NCBI RefSeq assembly: GCF_025950085.1
Contig: NZ_JAPDDS010000008.1
Span: 186,001-250,000 of the forward strand
Length of the DNA: 64,000 nucleotides
Direction of reading: 5' to 3'
DNA from: Luteolibacter flavescens
GTDB lineage: Bacteria > Verrucomicrobiota > Verrucomicrobiia > Verrucomicrobiales > Akkermansiaceae
In this document: piece after piece, positions 7,661-16,178 of the stretch
Numbering within the stretch: the stretch's first letter is position 1
How the letters are laid out: every line of letters starts with the position of its first letter
Notes under the pieces: generated by a model
The model's database searches: none
What the model was told of the DNA's origin: nothing
The model's input: the letters and a program-made list of their open reading frames with translations, nothing else
Made by a program: the position numbers and the translations under genes

Positions 7661-9535
7661 TCACTTGATGGGAACCTCGCGGGAAAGCGGGATTACGACT
7701 TCGAACGGAGCGGCGAAATCCGAAGAGGCCGGAGCACTCTCGAGCTTCGGAACGAGCTTCGAGTCTTCGAGATCGACGACGGTGACTTTCTTGGTCTTCG
7801 GATCGATCTGGTCGACAGTGAAACGGAGGTGCAAGGGCTCCTTGCGAAGGCGGCCGATCAGTTCATAGACCAGATTGCTACCTTTGGGATTCCCCTCGCC
7901 CGCGCGCCAGAAGCCGCGAAGGCGGATGGCATTTGCAGTGGGAGTGATCTCCGGTGCCGGAGCGGCATTCCGCGGTGCATTGCGGGCAGGAGCCGGTGCC
8001 TCCACCTTGATGCCCTCAAGGCCGCTGACGCCGTATCCCAACGTGTAGAACTCGCCCTTCACCGTGGACTTCGACTTCTTGAGGTCGTCGGCAGTACCAA
8101 GCGGGTTGTAATTGAAGACGGGATCGAAGTCGGTGATCCAAGCGGAGTCGCTGGCGAAACCGGCCTGAATCTCCTGGATCAGCTCGAGCCAGAAGGTGCG
8201 ATCGGCCTCCGAGCTGGTGAACTGGGTGGCAAGCGCGACGAGCTGCTCCTGCTTCTTGAACTCCGAGGAAATCGGGCCCGCGATGCTGGTGAGCTGCTCC
8301 TTCTGCTCGGTCATCTTGCTGGCCTCTTCCTTCGCCTTCGAGGCGGCGACGGTGGTGAGACCGGCCCAGGCACCGAGGCCGATGAGCAGGGCTGCAGCGG
8401 CACCGATGAAGAACGGCTTCTGCTTCTCGGCGAGGCGGGCGGCCTGGACCTTCGTCGGGACGAGGTCGATATTGACGGACGACTTGCCGGTGGCGCGGAG
8501 GCCGAGGCCGATGAGCTCACCCATGAGGTGCGCCTCGCGGCCGAGCTTGTCGGTATCGACGCCCTTGCCCACGGCGATGGCGCCGACGGGATTGAAGAAC
8601 TCGACGGGCAGGTGGAGCTTTTCTTCGAAGAACTCCTTCGTGTAGGGCAGGTTCGCGCCACCACCGGCGAGGATGATGCGCTTCGGCGCATTACCACCCT
8701 GCTGGCTGCGGTAGTAGTTCGTGGTGCGGGCGATCTCCGAGGGGAGCTGGCCCAGCGCATTGCGGATGGTGGTGGCCAGGGCAGCGGTCGTTTCGTCGAG
8801 CTGCTCGGTGTGGCCGCCGCCGAGGGCGACGAGACCGCCGTGGGTCTTGTGGCCTTCCGCATCGGCGAAGGAAACGCCGTACTCCTTCGAGATGGCGGAG
8901 GTGATGGAGACGCCGCCGCGGTTCACGCTGCGGGTGAAGAAGCGCTTGCCCTCGATGTAGAGCAGGTCGGTGGACTTCGCGCCGATGTCGATGAGCAGGA
9001 TGGGCTCGTCCACGCCCGGATAGGCGGCGCGGAAGGCATTGTAGAGGGCCATCGGGGCCACATCCACCTCGGCGGTGGCGAGGCCGGTGCCGGTGACGGA
9101 CTCATTGAGCTCGTCGAGCGACTCCGCCTTCATGGCGACGATCACGACTTCCTTTTCGCCGGCGCTTTCGAGGATCTCGTAGTCCCAGACCACCTCGCTG
9201 AGGGGGAAGGGCACGTGCTGCTGCGCCTCGAAGGTGACGAGCTGCTCGATATCGTCATCGCCGAGCGGCGGGAGCTTCACGAAGCGGGTGAAGACGGACT
9301 GGCCGGAGACCGCGTAGCGGACCTTTGCCTTGCCGGCCTTCAGCCGCTGGGTGAGCTGGCCGATGGCGTAGCCGATCTGGGCCGGGCGGGATGCTTCAGT
9401 GGCGGGATCGGCGAGGATCACCTCGCTGTCATATGCCTTGAGAACGAGGCCGCCGGATTTCGACGGTTCGAACACGGCCATGCTCACGCGCTGGGAGCCG
9501 ATATTGAGTGCGATAGAGGACTGTGTGTCAGCCAT
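7661..9535 (-). CDS. pilM: PilM-PilN fusion (Amuc_1101-type actin-like ATPase with PilN-like domain)
   Basis: Residues 1-350 are a PilM-type actin-like ATPase: ALNIGSQRVSMAVFE phosphate-1 loop at the start, LIDIGAKSTDLL at 181-192 as the second phosphate loop, and ILAGGGANLPY near 288-297 as the adenosine motif. PilM is normally a cytoplasmic disc that binds the N-terminal tail of PilN. Here a PilN-like NIDLVPTKVQ tail (355-364) follows in the same chain, then a membrane helix (about 375-397), a coiled coil (395-440) and a periplasmic part to residue 624. Separate PilM and PilN would be about 350 and 180-200 residues. It is the second gene of the operon, with a 37-base gap to the Amuc_1100-type gene. 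Confidence 0.88.
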   Translation of the reverse strand: MADTQSSIALNIGSQRVSMAVFEPSKSGGLVLKAYDSEVILADPATEASRPAQIGYAIGQLTQRLKAGKAKVRYAVSGQSVFTRFVKLPPLGDDDIEQLVTFEAQQHVPFPLSEVVWDYEILESAGEKEVVIVAMKAESLDELNESVTGTGLATAEVDVAPMALYNAFRAAYPGVDEPILLIDIGAKSTDLLYIEGKRFFTRSVNRGGVSITSAISKEYGVSFADAEGHKTHGGLVALGGGHTEQLDETTAALATTIRNALGQLPSEIARTTNYYRSQQGGNAPKRIILAGGGANLPYTKEFFEEKLHLPVEFFNPVGAIAVGKGVDTDKLGREAHLMGELIGLGLRATGKSSVNIDLVPTKVQAARLAEKQKPFFIGAAAALLIGLGAWAGLTTVAASKAKEEASKMTEQKEQLTSIAGPISSEFKKQEQLVALATQFTSSEADRTFWLELIQEIQAGFASDSAWITDFDPVFNYNPLGTADDLKKSKSTVKGEFYTLGYGVSGLEGIKVEAPAPARNAPRNAAPAPEITPTANAIRLRGFWRAGEGNPKGSNLVYELIGRLRKEPLHLRFTVDQIDPKTKKVTVVDLEDSKLVPKLESAPASSDFAAPFEVVIPLSREVPIK

Positions 9536-9592
9536 GACGGGCTTTGTAAAAAACGGGGTTTTGGCGTCGGGGACCGGGGACGCGAAGGAAAA

Positions 9593-10228
9593 TTAGCGCT
9601 CCTTCTGGATCTCGGCGTAGCGATCCCACCAGAGCATGGAGAACGGGGTCTCGTCCTTGTTGAGGAGCGGGAACTTGTCGCTCTGGTCGGAAAGGCTGCC
9701 GGCATTCCACCAGCCGACCTTTTCCTTCTCGGCGGCTTCGCCGACCTTCACTCCATCGACGAGCACTTCCACGCCCACGGCGCGGACGGCGCTCTTGCCG
9801 GCCTTGTCCTTGCCGGTCAGGCGCTTGATGGCGGACGGCGACATGTAAACGGAGCTGAAGATCTCCTCATCGATGGGGACATTGATGTGGTTGATGGTCT
9901 TCGAGAGCTTGATCACGCCCTTGCCGTCGGGATTCGCCATCGCGACATACCACTTCACGGTCACCTGGTTGATGAAGCCGATCTTCTTCTGCTCGGCGTT
10001 GCCAGCGGGGATCTTGATGCCCACTTCAACTTCGAGCCAGTCCTTGGGGCGGAAGCTCTTGGCCTTGCCGGTGTTGACTTCCGGCGAAGGGATGTCGTCG
10101 AAAACGAGGGTGCCCACGTTCGCCTTCGTTTGGGCGGAAGCGGGTGCCGCCATGAAGGCGAGCGCGGCAAAGGAGGCAGCGATGGCGGCGAGCGCCGGCC
10201 TACGGAACAGACTGTGACGATGTTTCAT
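9593..10228 (-). CDS. Secreted Amuc_1102-type protein, first gene of the pilus-like operon
   Basis: A 211-residue protein with a clear Sec signal (RRPALAAIAASFAALAFMAAPASA/QTK). The mature part is beta-rich with repeated V-x-V strands (WLEVEVGIKIP, AVRAVGVEVLVDGVKV) and ends MLWWDRYAEIQKER. Position next to pilM and overall shape match Amuc_1102; family assignment rests mainly on synteny. It opens the five-gene minus-strand cluster; gaps between genes are 7-81 bases and no internal terminator is visible. No PilB, PilC, PilT or prepilin gene is in this window, so the motor and pilins must be elsewhere. Confidence 0.75.
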   Translation of the reverse strand: MKHRHSLFRRPALAAIAASFAALAFMAAPASAQTKANVGTLVFDDIPSPEVNTGKAKSFRPKDWLEVEVGIKIPAGNAEQKKIGFINQVTVKWYVAMANPDGKGVIKLSKTINHINVPIDEEIFSSVYMSPSAIKRLTGKDKAGKSAVRAVGVEVLVDGVKVGEAAEKEKVGWWNAGSLSDQSDKFPLLNKDETPFSMLWWDRYAEIQKER

Positions 10229-10362
10229 GGTGGGCTTTCTGTTTTTGGAGAACTAGGGAATGGCTCCGGGTATTGACCAGAGAAAATCGCGCCGCGTGCT
10301 AGAAAAATCCATCACGTATTTACATCGGAGACGCGGAGCATCGACCACCGCGGTTGACAGCC

Positions 10363-11106
10363 ATGCGGGCCGCCGTTTCTGCTTCCCGGGTGAGCCACGC
10401 GCAATGGATTCTGGACCCCGCGAAGCCGCGGGTGGTGGGGAGTTTCGGAAATGTGGATAGCCTCGTCGCGACGACTAACAAGGAGGCCGAAGAGGCGTGC
10501 GATCTGGTGGAGATCCGGCTGGATCTTTTGGAGAATCCGGCGGCGCGTCCGTGGGCGCATCTGGCGGGTATACCAATGCTTTTCACTGCACGACGCGGGG
10601 ACGAGGGCGGCGCGGGCGACCTGACGGCGGCGCAGCGGTCCGGGCTGCTGGAGGCGGTGCTCGCCGAGGCGGCGCTGGTGGATGTGGAGCTGGTGTCCGC
10701 GGGGACCGGGGAGATGGCCGGGGCTCTGGAAGCGACTGCGGGCCAAGGAGTGCCGTGGGTGGCCTCGTGGCATGATTTCGAGGGCCGGGCGGATTCCTAC
10801 GGGAAGATCCCGGCGATGGCGGAGCAGGCGGCGGCAGCGGGCGCGGCGTGTTTCAAAGCGGCGATCCGGCTGCATGAGATGGCGGATCTGGAGAGACTGG
10901 CGGGCCTGCTTCAAATGAAGCATCCCCTGCCCCTCTCGCTGATGGGGATGGGGCCGCTGGCACCGGTGTCGCGGTTGCTGTGTGCGCAGTACGGGTCGGT
11001 TTTGAATTACGGCTATATCGGGAATGCGCCGACGGCACCGGGGCAGTGGAGCGCGCGGTTGCTGAAGGAGGCAGTGGGGGTGTCGGTGATAGGGTGCGGG
11101 GGGTGA
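10363..11106 (+). CDS. aroD: Type I 3-dehydroquinate dehydratase
   Basis: This converts 3-dehydroquinate to 3-dehydroshikimate in the shikimate pathway by a Schiff-base mechanism. The 247-residue length fits type I enzymes. Visible family features are the VEIRLDLLE strand (ELRLD-type motif), MLFTARRGDEGG (TxRxxxEGG), a histidine in WHDFEG (the catalytic His region), a lysine in CFKAAIRLHE (the Schiff-base lysine segment), and the C-terminal LNYGYIGNAPTAPGQW matching the usual GQ loop. ATG 10363 is preferred to an upstream in-frame TTG at 10354. It is divergent from the pilus operon, with about 130 bases between the starts. Confidence 0.9.
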   Translation: MRAAVSASRVSHAQWILDPAKPRVVGSFGNVDSLVATTNKEAEEACDLVEIRLDLLENPAARPWAHLAGIPMLFTARRGDEGGAGDLTAAQRSGLLEAVLAEAALVDVELVSAGTGEMAGALEATAGQGVPWVASWHDFEGRADSYGKIPAMAEQAAAAGAACFKAAIRLHEMADLERLAGLLQMKHPLPLSLMGMGPLAPVSRLLCAQYGSVLNYGYIGNAPTAPGQWSARLLKEAVGVSVIGCGG

Positions 11107-11165
11107 TAGTGCCGGGGAATTTTCGGCCCGTCCGATTTCGAATGCCCTGTGGATCACGGCGAGTC

Positions 11166-11398
11166 CATAGGGCCAAAGGCCCGGGCATCGCCCGGGGTAG
11201 GTGATCCGATGGGGATTTGCGGTCTGTAGGGCCGTGACCGGTGAAGACCAAGCGCGAGTCGTGGTAATCCGGCGAAGGCGGGCCTGACACTTATCGCGGA
11301 CCTTTGGCCCGCCACTTTCGTCTGCATCCAACCCGGGCCGTTGGCCCGGGCTTAGGAATGGCCGGGCCTTTGGCCCTTTTGAACCGTGGCCCTTTTGA
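11166..11398. repeat. Degenerate a-type stem-loop repeats, inverted pair, downstream of aroD
   Basis: The 421-base gap between aroD and the helicase gene carries two diverged copies of the a-type repeat described at 19495-20032. A forward fragment starts near 11166 (GGGCCAAAGGCCC stem). A better reverse copy runs 11289-11385 (ACCCGGGCC and GGCCCGGGCT stem, then GGCCGGGCCTTTGGCCC). They lie between the two convergent stop codons, a typical place for this family. No gene is visible in the gap. Confidence 0.7.
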
Positions 11399-11527
11399 AC
11401 CGCAGCTCTTTGGAGCAGTGAGATCTTGGAACCGCTTATTTCACGGGAGTCGTCGGAGCGGGCTTTGCACTTGCCGGCTGAAGCCAGCACTCCGCCTGCG
11501 GCAGCCAAGACAATCACTCCCCCGCCC

Positions 11528-13498
11528 TCACTGGACGATCTCGACGGGTGCCTTTGGCAGGGCGTCGAGGAAGAGGCGGCCGTAGCGCTTGGTGAGGATG
11601 CGGTTGTCGAGGATGCTGACGAGGCCGCTGTCCTTGGCCGTGCGGATGAGGCGGCCGACTCCCTGGCGGAGCTTCAGGATGGCCTCGGGGACGGAGTAGT
11701 CCATGAAGGGATTTCCCCCCTCGGCCTCGAGCGCCTCGAGGCGGGACTGGGTGAGCGGGTGATCCGGCACGGCGAAGGGCAGGCGCGTGACGACCACATT
11801 CGACAGGGTCTCCCCGGGTACGTCCACGCCGGTCCAGAAGCTATCCGTGCCGAAGAGGACGCTGTGCACATCCCGGCGGAACTCCTCCACCATGCGATGC
11901 CGCGGCATGCCATCTCCCTGCACTAACAGCCGCCAGCCATTTCCCTCGAAGTGTGCCTTCAACTTCTCCGCGGCATCCCGCATGGTGCGGTAGCTGGTGA
12001 AGAGCACGAAGGCCTTGCCCTCGCTGGCTTCCACGGCGGCACGGATCGCATCCACCAGCGCCCGGCCATACTGCGGGCTGGTGGGTTCCGGCATGTTCTT
12101 CCAGATACGGATCTTCATCTGCCGCTCGAAGTCGAACGGGCTGCCAATGCACAGCGGCGGCACATCTTCCGCACCGACGCGGCCGCGGAACCACCCGAGC
12201 AGCGGATCCCCCACCCCGAGCGTGGCGCTGGTCATGATGCAGCTCTTCCCCTCGCCGAAGAGGATGGAGCGCAGCCGGTCCGCGACGTGGATGGGCGCGG
12301 CGTGGAGGGAAAAAAGGCTCTCGTCGCGACCGGAGCGCTCGATCCAGTGGACGGTATCGTCATTGCTCTGGTCGAGGAAGCACCCGATCGCCCCGTGGGC
12401 CTCGCGTAGCTTCCGCGAGGCGTCGAGCAGCTCGGCCTTCGTCGTCTCGCTGTCCACGTCGGCGGCGAGGGCGTCGATCTCCTGCCAGAGCTTCCGCAGC
12501 GGCTCGGCGGCACGGTTTGGCACCAGCTCCGGGGCACGGACGCGCCATTCCTTCGAGTACTGGCCGAAGGTGGCGGCGTGGCCGAGGTCGCCGAAGAATT
12601 CGTCGGCAGCCTTCAGCGCCTCCTCCACGGCGAAGAGCACGGAGGACTTCCGGAAGGGACGCAGCACGCCCTTCTTCGTCCGCGGATTGTAGAGCCGCTG
12701 GAGATCGAAGCGCATGCCCGCCTGGCTCACGCGCAGGCCGAGCTGCACGGCGGCCACCTGCTCGAGCGTGTGGGCCTCGTCGAGAACAACGAAGTCATTC
12801 GGGAAAAGGAACCCGGATGGCCGCTCCTGCTCCAGATTGTCCCCCGTATCCAGCAGCGCGAAGAAGAGGGTGTGATTCACCACCACCAGCTTCGCGTCCG
12901 CGGCGGCCTTTCGCGCTTCCTGGAAGAAGCAATTCCCCCGCGGGCCGCAGTAGCGTGCGGTGCAGATGTGGGGCTCCGAGCAGACCTGCAGCCAGATCTT
13001 CATGGAGGGCTGGAATTCCAGGTCGCTCAGCGTGCCATCCCGCGTGGACTCGGCCCAGCGGCGGATCTGCTCCAGCTCCTCGTTTTCCGTGGAGGTGAAA
13101 AGGTCGCCGGATTGCTCGAAGGCGCGCTTCAGCCGGGCGGGGCAGAGGTAGTTTTGCCGGCCCTTCAGCAGCACCGCGGGCAGTTCCTCGCCGAGCAGCT
13201 TGCGGACGATGGGGATGTCCTTGCGGATGAGCTGCTCCTGAAGATTGATCGTGTGGGTGGAGATGATCGCCTTTCGCCCGGTCTGGAGGGCGTAGCGGGC
13301 GGCGGGGATGAGGTAGGCGAGCGACTTCCCTACGCCAGTGCCCGCCTCGGCGACCAGGCAGCGCTTTTCCACGAGCGCCTGCGCCACGGCCGTGGCAAGC
13401 TGCTGCTGCTCCCGCCGGAACTCGAAGTCGCGGGACTTCGAGAGCCTGCCCTCGCTGGAAAAGGCCAGCGCGATCTCCTCGACGAAGGCATCGGGCAT
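11528..13498 (-). CDS. dinG: DinG-type ATP-dependent DNA helicase (XPD-like superfamily 2)
   Basis: A 656-residue superfamily 2 helicase of the DinG/XPD group, which unwinds 5'-tailed, forked or R-loop DNA during repair. Walker A EAGTGVGKS is near residue 51, the Walker B box is VVLDEAHTLEQ, and four cysteines (one at RQNYLCPAR, then CSEP, CTARYC and GNC) form the expected iron-sulfur cluster site. C-terminal motifs include FTSYRTM, FGTDSFWTGVDVPGE (motif V) and QGVGRLIRTAKD (motif VI). I chose ATG 13498 because GAGGGA lies six bases upstream; ATG 13525 is also possible. The frame stays open to 13804, but that part is translated repeat sequence, not protein. Confidence 0.9.
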   Translation of the reverse strand: MPDAFVEEIALAFSSEGRLSKSRDFEFRREQQQLATAVAQALVEKRCLVAEAGTGVGKSLAYLIPAARYALQTGRKAIISTHTINLQEQLIRKDIPIVRKLLGEELPAVLLKGRQNYLCPARLKRAFEQSGDLFTSTENEELEQIRRWAESTRDGTLSDLEFQPSMKIWLQVCSEPHICTARYCGPRGNCFFQEARKAAADAKLVVVNHTLFFALLDTGDNLEQERPSGFLFPNDFVVLDEAHTLEQVAAVQLGLRVSQAGMRFDLQRLYNPRTKKGVLRPFRKSSVLFAVEEALKAADEFFGDLGHAATFGQYSKEWRVRAPELVPNRAAEPLRKLWQEIDALAADVDSETTKAELLDASRKLREAHGAIGCFLDQSNDDTVHWIERSGRDESLFSLHAAPIHVADRLRSILFGEGKSCIMTSATLGVGDPLLGWFRGRVGAEDVPPLCIGSPFDFERQMKIRIWKNMPEPTSPQYGRALVDAIRAAVEASEGKAFVLFTSYRTMRDAAEKLKAHFEGNGWRLLVQGDGMPRHRMVEEFRRDVHSVLFGTDSFWTGVDVPGETLSNVVVTRLPFAVPDHPLTQSRLEALEAEGGNPFMDYSVPEAILKLRQGVGRLIRTAKDSGLVSILDNRILTKRYGRLFLDALPKAPVEIVQ

Positions 13499-13585
13499 CG
13501 GCTGTCCCTCGAGGGTGGAAATCATGCGGACCGCATTGCGCCGGGAGGAGGGGGGAATGCCAAGCGCCAATGCGTTGTGATGGGG

Positions 13586-13775
13586 TGATTGGGGGGAAAT
13601 GAGGGATTGGGATATTGAGCGATTGGGAGAGGGAGGGAGGACATCAGGGGGACAGACTTTCGTTCGTTTCGTTGTCGATCCAGTTGCATCCGAGGAGGCG
13701 GGCCGTTCCCGGGGGCACACGGTTTCCAGCAGCAGTCGGGGACCATTCGGGCCGGTCTGATGACCGGCGCTCCCG
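13586..13775. repeat. Partial repeat island: ATTGGG-rich tract, C module and B palindrome
   Basis: The 439-base gap between the divergent dinG and LptF/LptG genes holds the right-hand part of the island seen at 38634-39345. From left to right: an ATTGGG-rich tract (13590-13650), a GTTTCGTTGTC module ending at about 13677, a spacer matching 39255-39314, and the B palindrome GCCGGTC-TGAT-GACCGGC with flanking GCTCCC (13748-13774). The sequence after it to 13870 is another ATTTCCCAATCCC tract. The left half of the island is absent here. Confidence 0.75.
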
Positions 13776-13937
13776 GGGCGGGAAGCCTCCGGGGCCTTTC
13801 CCATGCTCTATCCCCTTAATTTCCCAATCCCTGAATCCGCCAATCTCCCACTCCTCTCCCCTGCTTGATTTCAACAGGAACCGACGGCCTTTACAAACGA
13901 CCGTTCCATCGCATGCTCCGGACTTCGCTTCGTCGCC

Positions 13938-15302
13938 ATGCCGCGCTTTCTCGTTCCCCTGCTCCTCGCCCTCGGTGGCGTGCTGCTCGCCCTGAAGATC
14001 GGGCCGACCGAGCAGGCGGCCGTCCAGCAGCAGTTGGAAAACTTCCCCGACGTGCAGGCAAAGGCGCACCTGATGCGACCGGTCATCGCCGTCTTCCTGT
14101 GTTTCCTCCCGGCGATCGGCGGAGTGCTCTACTACGCGGGTGACACGCTGGCGCGGTATGTGAGCCGGCAATTCGTGTCGAATTTCCTGATCTGCATCCT
14201 CGGCCTGCTGGCGGTGTGGCTGCTGACCGACCTGGGCGACAACATCGACGACCTGAAGGACAGCAAGAATGTGGCGGGGTTTGCCCTGCAGCTCTACCTG
14301 GCGCGGATGCCGGAGGTGCTGGTGACGCTGCTGCCATACTCGCTGATGCTGTCCGTGCTCTACAGCCTGGGCCTGCTGTCGCGCTCGCGGGAGATCGTGG
14401 CGATGATCCAGACGGGACGCGGCCTGACGCGGCTGACGATGCCATTCTTCGTCGGTGGAGTGCTGGCAGCGCTGCTGTGCGCGGGGCTGAACTACCAGTG
14501 GGCCCCCGCCGCCGTGGGCGCGGAAAAGGCCATCCTGCGCAAGGCAAAGGGCCAGGACAGCGTGGCCGAGCCGAACATCCGCTACCGCAACCACGACGAT
14601 CGCCGCCTGTGGATGATCGGCTCCTTCCCCGCCGACTACCAGATCGGCGCGCCGCTCCAGCGCGTGACCGTGATCCAGGAAAACCCGAACGGTTCGATCG
14701 CCCGGATCATCTCCGCCAAGACCGCCGCGTGGTCCCCGCTGACGCGCGACTGGTCCTTCACCGAGCCGCGCGTGGCCGAGTGCACCACGGGCACCTCGCC
14801 GGATGGCCAAGCCCCGGATTTCACGAAGAACCCGCCGTCCGACCCGCTGGTGGTGAAGGGCTGGAGCGAGGTCCCCGCCCAACTCATCCGCCCCGGCCTA
14901 CCCGCCGGACAGCTCGGCATCCCGGATCTGAATGATTGGCTGACGGCAAACCCGCAGGGCACCTGGGCAAGCCGCGGCGGCCACCTGACGCAGTGGCACT
15001 ACCGCTGGGCGCAGCCGGTGAATTGCATCATCGTGGTGATGCTGGCCGTGCCGCTCGGGGTGGTATTCAGCCGCCGCGGGGCCGGTGGCGGCGTGGCCGT
15101 GGCGGTCTTCCTCTGCGCAGGCATGCTCTTCGTCTCGAATGTCTGCCTGGCCCTCGGCGACTCCAGCCACATGAAGCCGGCGCTGGCCGCGTGGCTGCCA
15201 AATGCGATCTTCGGCGGGGTGGCGATCTTCCTCTTCCAGCGCCGCATCTCCGGCCGCCCGATCTACCAGACGCTGCGGAAGATCATCCCTGCTGCTGCCT
15301 AG
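13938..15302 (+). CDS. LptF/LptG family (YjgP/YjgQ) lipopolysaccharide-export permease
   Basis: A 454-residue inner-membrane protein of the YjgP/YjgQ family, one half of the LptB2FG transporter that extracts lipopolysaccharide from the inner membrane. It shows three membrane helices in the first half (around 50-66, 77-97, 120-145), a fourth near 165-182, a large periplasmic beta-jellyroll region (about 185-350) and a cluster of C-terminal helices (about 360-440) containing VVMLAVPLGVVFSRRG. ARMPEVLVTLLPYSLMLSVLYSLGLLSRSREI (coupling-helix region) is family-typical in position. The extra hydrophobic helix at residues 1-20 may mean the real start is the ATG at residue 46. Whether this is LptF or LptG cannot be decided. 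Confidence 0.82.
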   Translation: MPRFLVPLLLALGGVLLALKIGPTEQAAVQQQLENFPDVQAKAHLMRPVIAVFLCFLPAIGGVLYYAGDTLARYVSRQFVSNFLICILGLLAVWLLTDLGDNIDDLKDSKNVAGFALQLYLARMPEVLVTLLPYSLMLSVLYSLGLLSRSREIVAMIQTGRGLTRLTMPFFVGGVLAALLCAGLNYQWAPAAVGAEKAILRKAKGQDSVAEPNIRYRNHDDRRLWMIGSFPADYQIGAPLQRVTVIQENPNGSIARIISAKTAAWSPLTRDWSFTEPRVAECTTGTSPDGQAPDFTKNPPSDPLVVKGWSEVPAQLIRPGLPAGQLGIPDLNDWLTANPQGTWASRGGHLTQWHYRWAQPVNCIIVVMLAVPLGVVFSRRGAGGGVAVAVFLCAGMLFVSNVCLALGDSSHMKPALAAWLPNAIFGGVAIFLFQRRISGRPIYQTLRKIIPAAA

Positions 15303-15389
15303 GAATTGGGAAATTGAGAGAATTGGAGATTGGGTTTTTCCAACGGACCCAATTTCCCTAATCACCCGATGTCCCAATTTCCGTAACAA
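15303..15389. repeat. ATTGGG-type tract between the permease and the acidic protein
   Basis: The 87-base gap is made almost wholly of ATTGGGAAATTG-like units followed by their inverse (CCCAATTTCCC). Together they can fold around TTTTTCCAACGGA (about 15334-15346). The same motif forms the loop sequence of the repeat islands at 24716 and 38634. It may act as a weak terminator for the permease gene. Confidence 0.6.
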
Positions 15390-16178
15390 ATGGCCCTCCA
15401 AGAATCCTGGCACATCCGCTCCCGCTCCCGTTCCTGCGCTGCCACCGAGCGCTCGTTTGACGATGGCGAGGCGATCATGACGGCGCTCTTCCCCGATCCG
15501 GAGTCCTCGGGCTACCTGCGGAAGGACTACTGCCTCGCCTCTTGGAAGGCCCGCACCACGGAGGACGAGAAGCCGCTGTCCTTCTGGAAAACCATCTACC
15601 ACGCGCCCGTGGCGGGTGAGAAAAAGGAGGACGTCTTCAAGAAGGAGAGCCCGGAGGAACTGCTGCGCCGCCTGGTGGAGGAGGACGAGGACCACACCGA
15701 GAACGTCCGCTACATCCTGGCCGTGATGCTGGAGCGGCGGAAGATCCTCCGCGAGACCGATACCCAGCGCACCCCCACCGGCATCCTGCGCGTGTATGAG
15801 CACCGCAAGCTCGGCGACCTTTTCATCGTCCGCGACCCGGACATCCCGCTTTCCCAAGTGGAAACCGTACAGCAGGAAGTCTTCGACCTGCTGGAAAACG
15901 GCGGCCGCGTCGCCGGACCGGAAGAGGAAGAAACCCCTCGAGTCCCCGAGGGCGAAGTGACCGCCCAGCAAGCGGAAGCCGAGGCAGAAGCCGAAGCGAT
16001 CGCCGCCGCCGAAGAGCCAACCGAAGACTCCGCCCCCGATCTCGACGCTCTAACAGAAATCCCCGTCGCTGAGGAAGCTGAGGAAGCTGAGGAAGCTGAG
16101 GAAGACGAGGAAGACGAGGAAGACGAGGAAGACGAGGAAGACGAGGAAGACGCCAGCGAGGCTGAGAAGAAGGCGTGA
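15390..16178 (+). CDS. Conserved hypothetical protein with an expanded acidic tail
   Basis: A 262-residue soluble protein. The first 180 residues look folded (SFDDGEAIMTALF, YLRKDYCLASWKA, RYILAVMLERRKIL), with helical, charged segments and two cysteines, but no family I can name. The tail (about 185-262) is nearly all E, A and D and is encoded in part by a nine-base tandem repeat. It follows the permease gene on the same strand and is followed by a gene-free stretch. A cytoplasmic location is inferred from the absence of any signal or membrane helix. Function is unknown. Confidence 0.75.
   Translation: MALQESWHIRSRSRSCAATERSFDDGEAIMTALFPDPESSGYLRKDYCLASWKARTTEDEKPLSFWKTIYHAPVAGEKKEDVFKKESPEELLRRLVEEDEDHTENVRYILAVMLERRKILRETDTQRTPTGILRVYEHRKLGDLFIVRDPDIPLSQVETVQQEVFDLLENGGRVAGPEEEETPRVPEGEVTAQQAEAEAEAEAIAAAEEPTEDSAPDLDALTEIPVAEEAEEAEEAEEDEEDEEDEEDEEDEEDASEAEKKA
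16071..16151 (+). repeat. Nine-base coding microsatellite (9 units)
   Basis: Three GAGGAAGCT units are followed by six GAGGAAGAC units without interruption, encoding (EEA)3(EED)6 near the C-terminus of the acidic-tailed protein. The period is a multiple of three, so copy-number changes keep the frame. Confidence 0.95.

Noticed and set aside
7829-10276. An 815-codon plus-strand open frame opposite pilM and the Amuc_1102-type gene
   Set aside because: Antisense shadow of the PilM-PilN fusion; no start signal or recognisable domain.
13499-13804. N-terminal extension of the DinG-type helicase
   Set aside because: The extra codons translate the repeat island (SAGHQTGP from the B element) and a good ribosome-binding site lies before ATG 13498.
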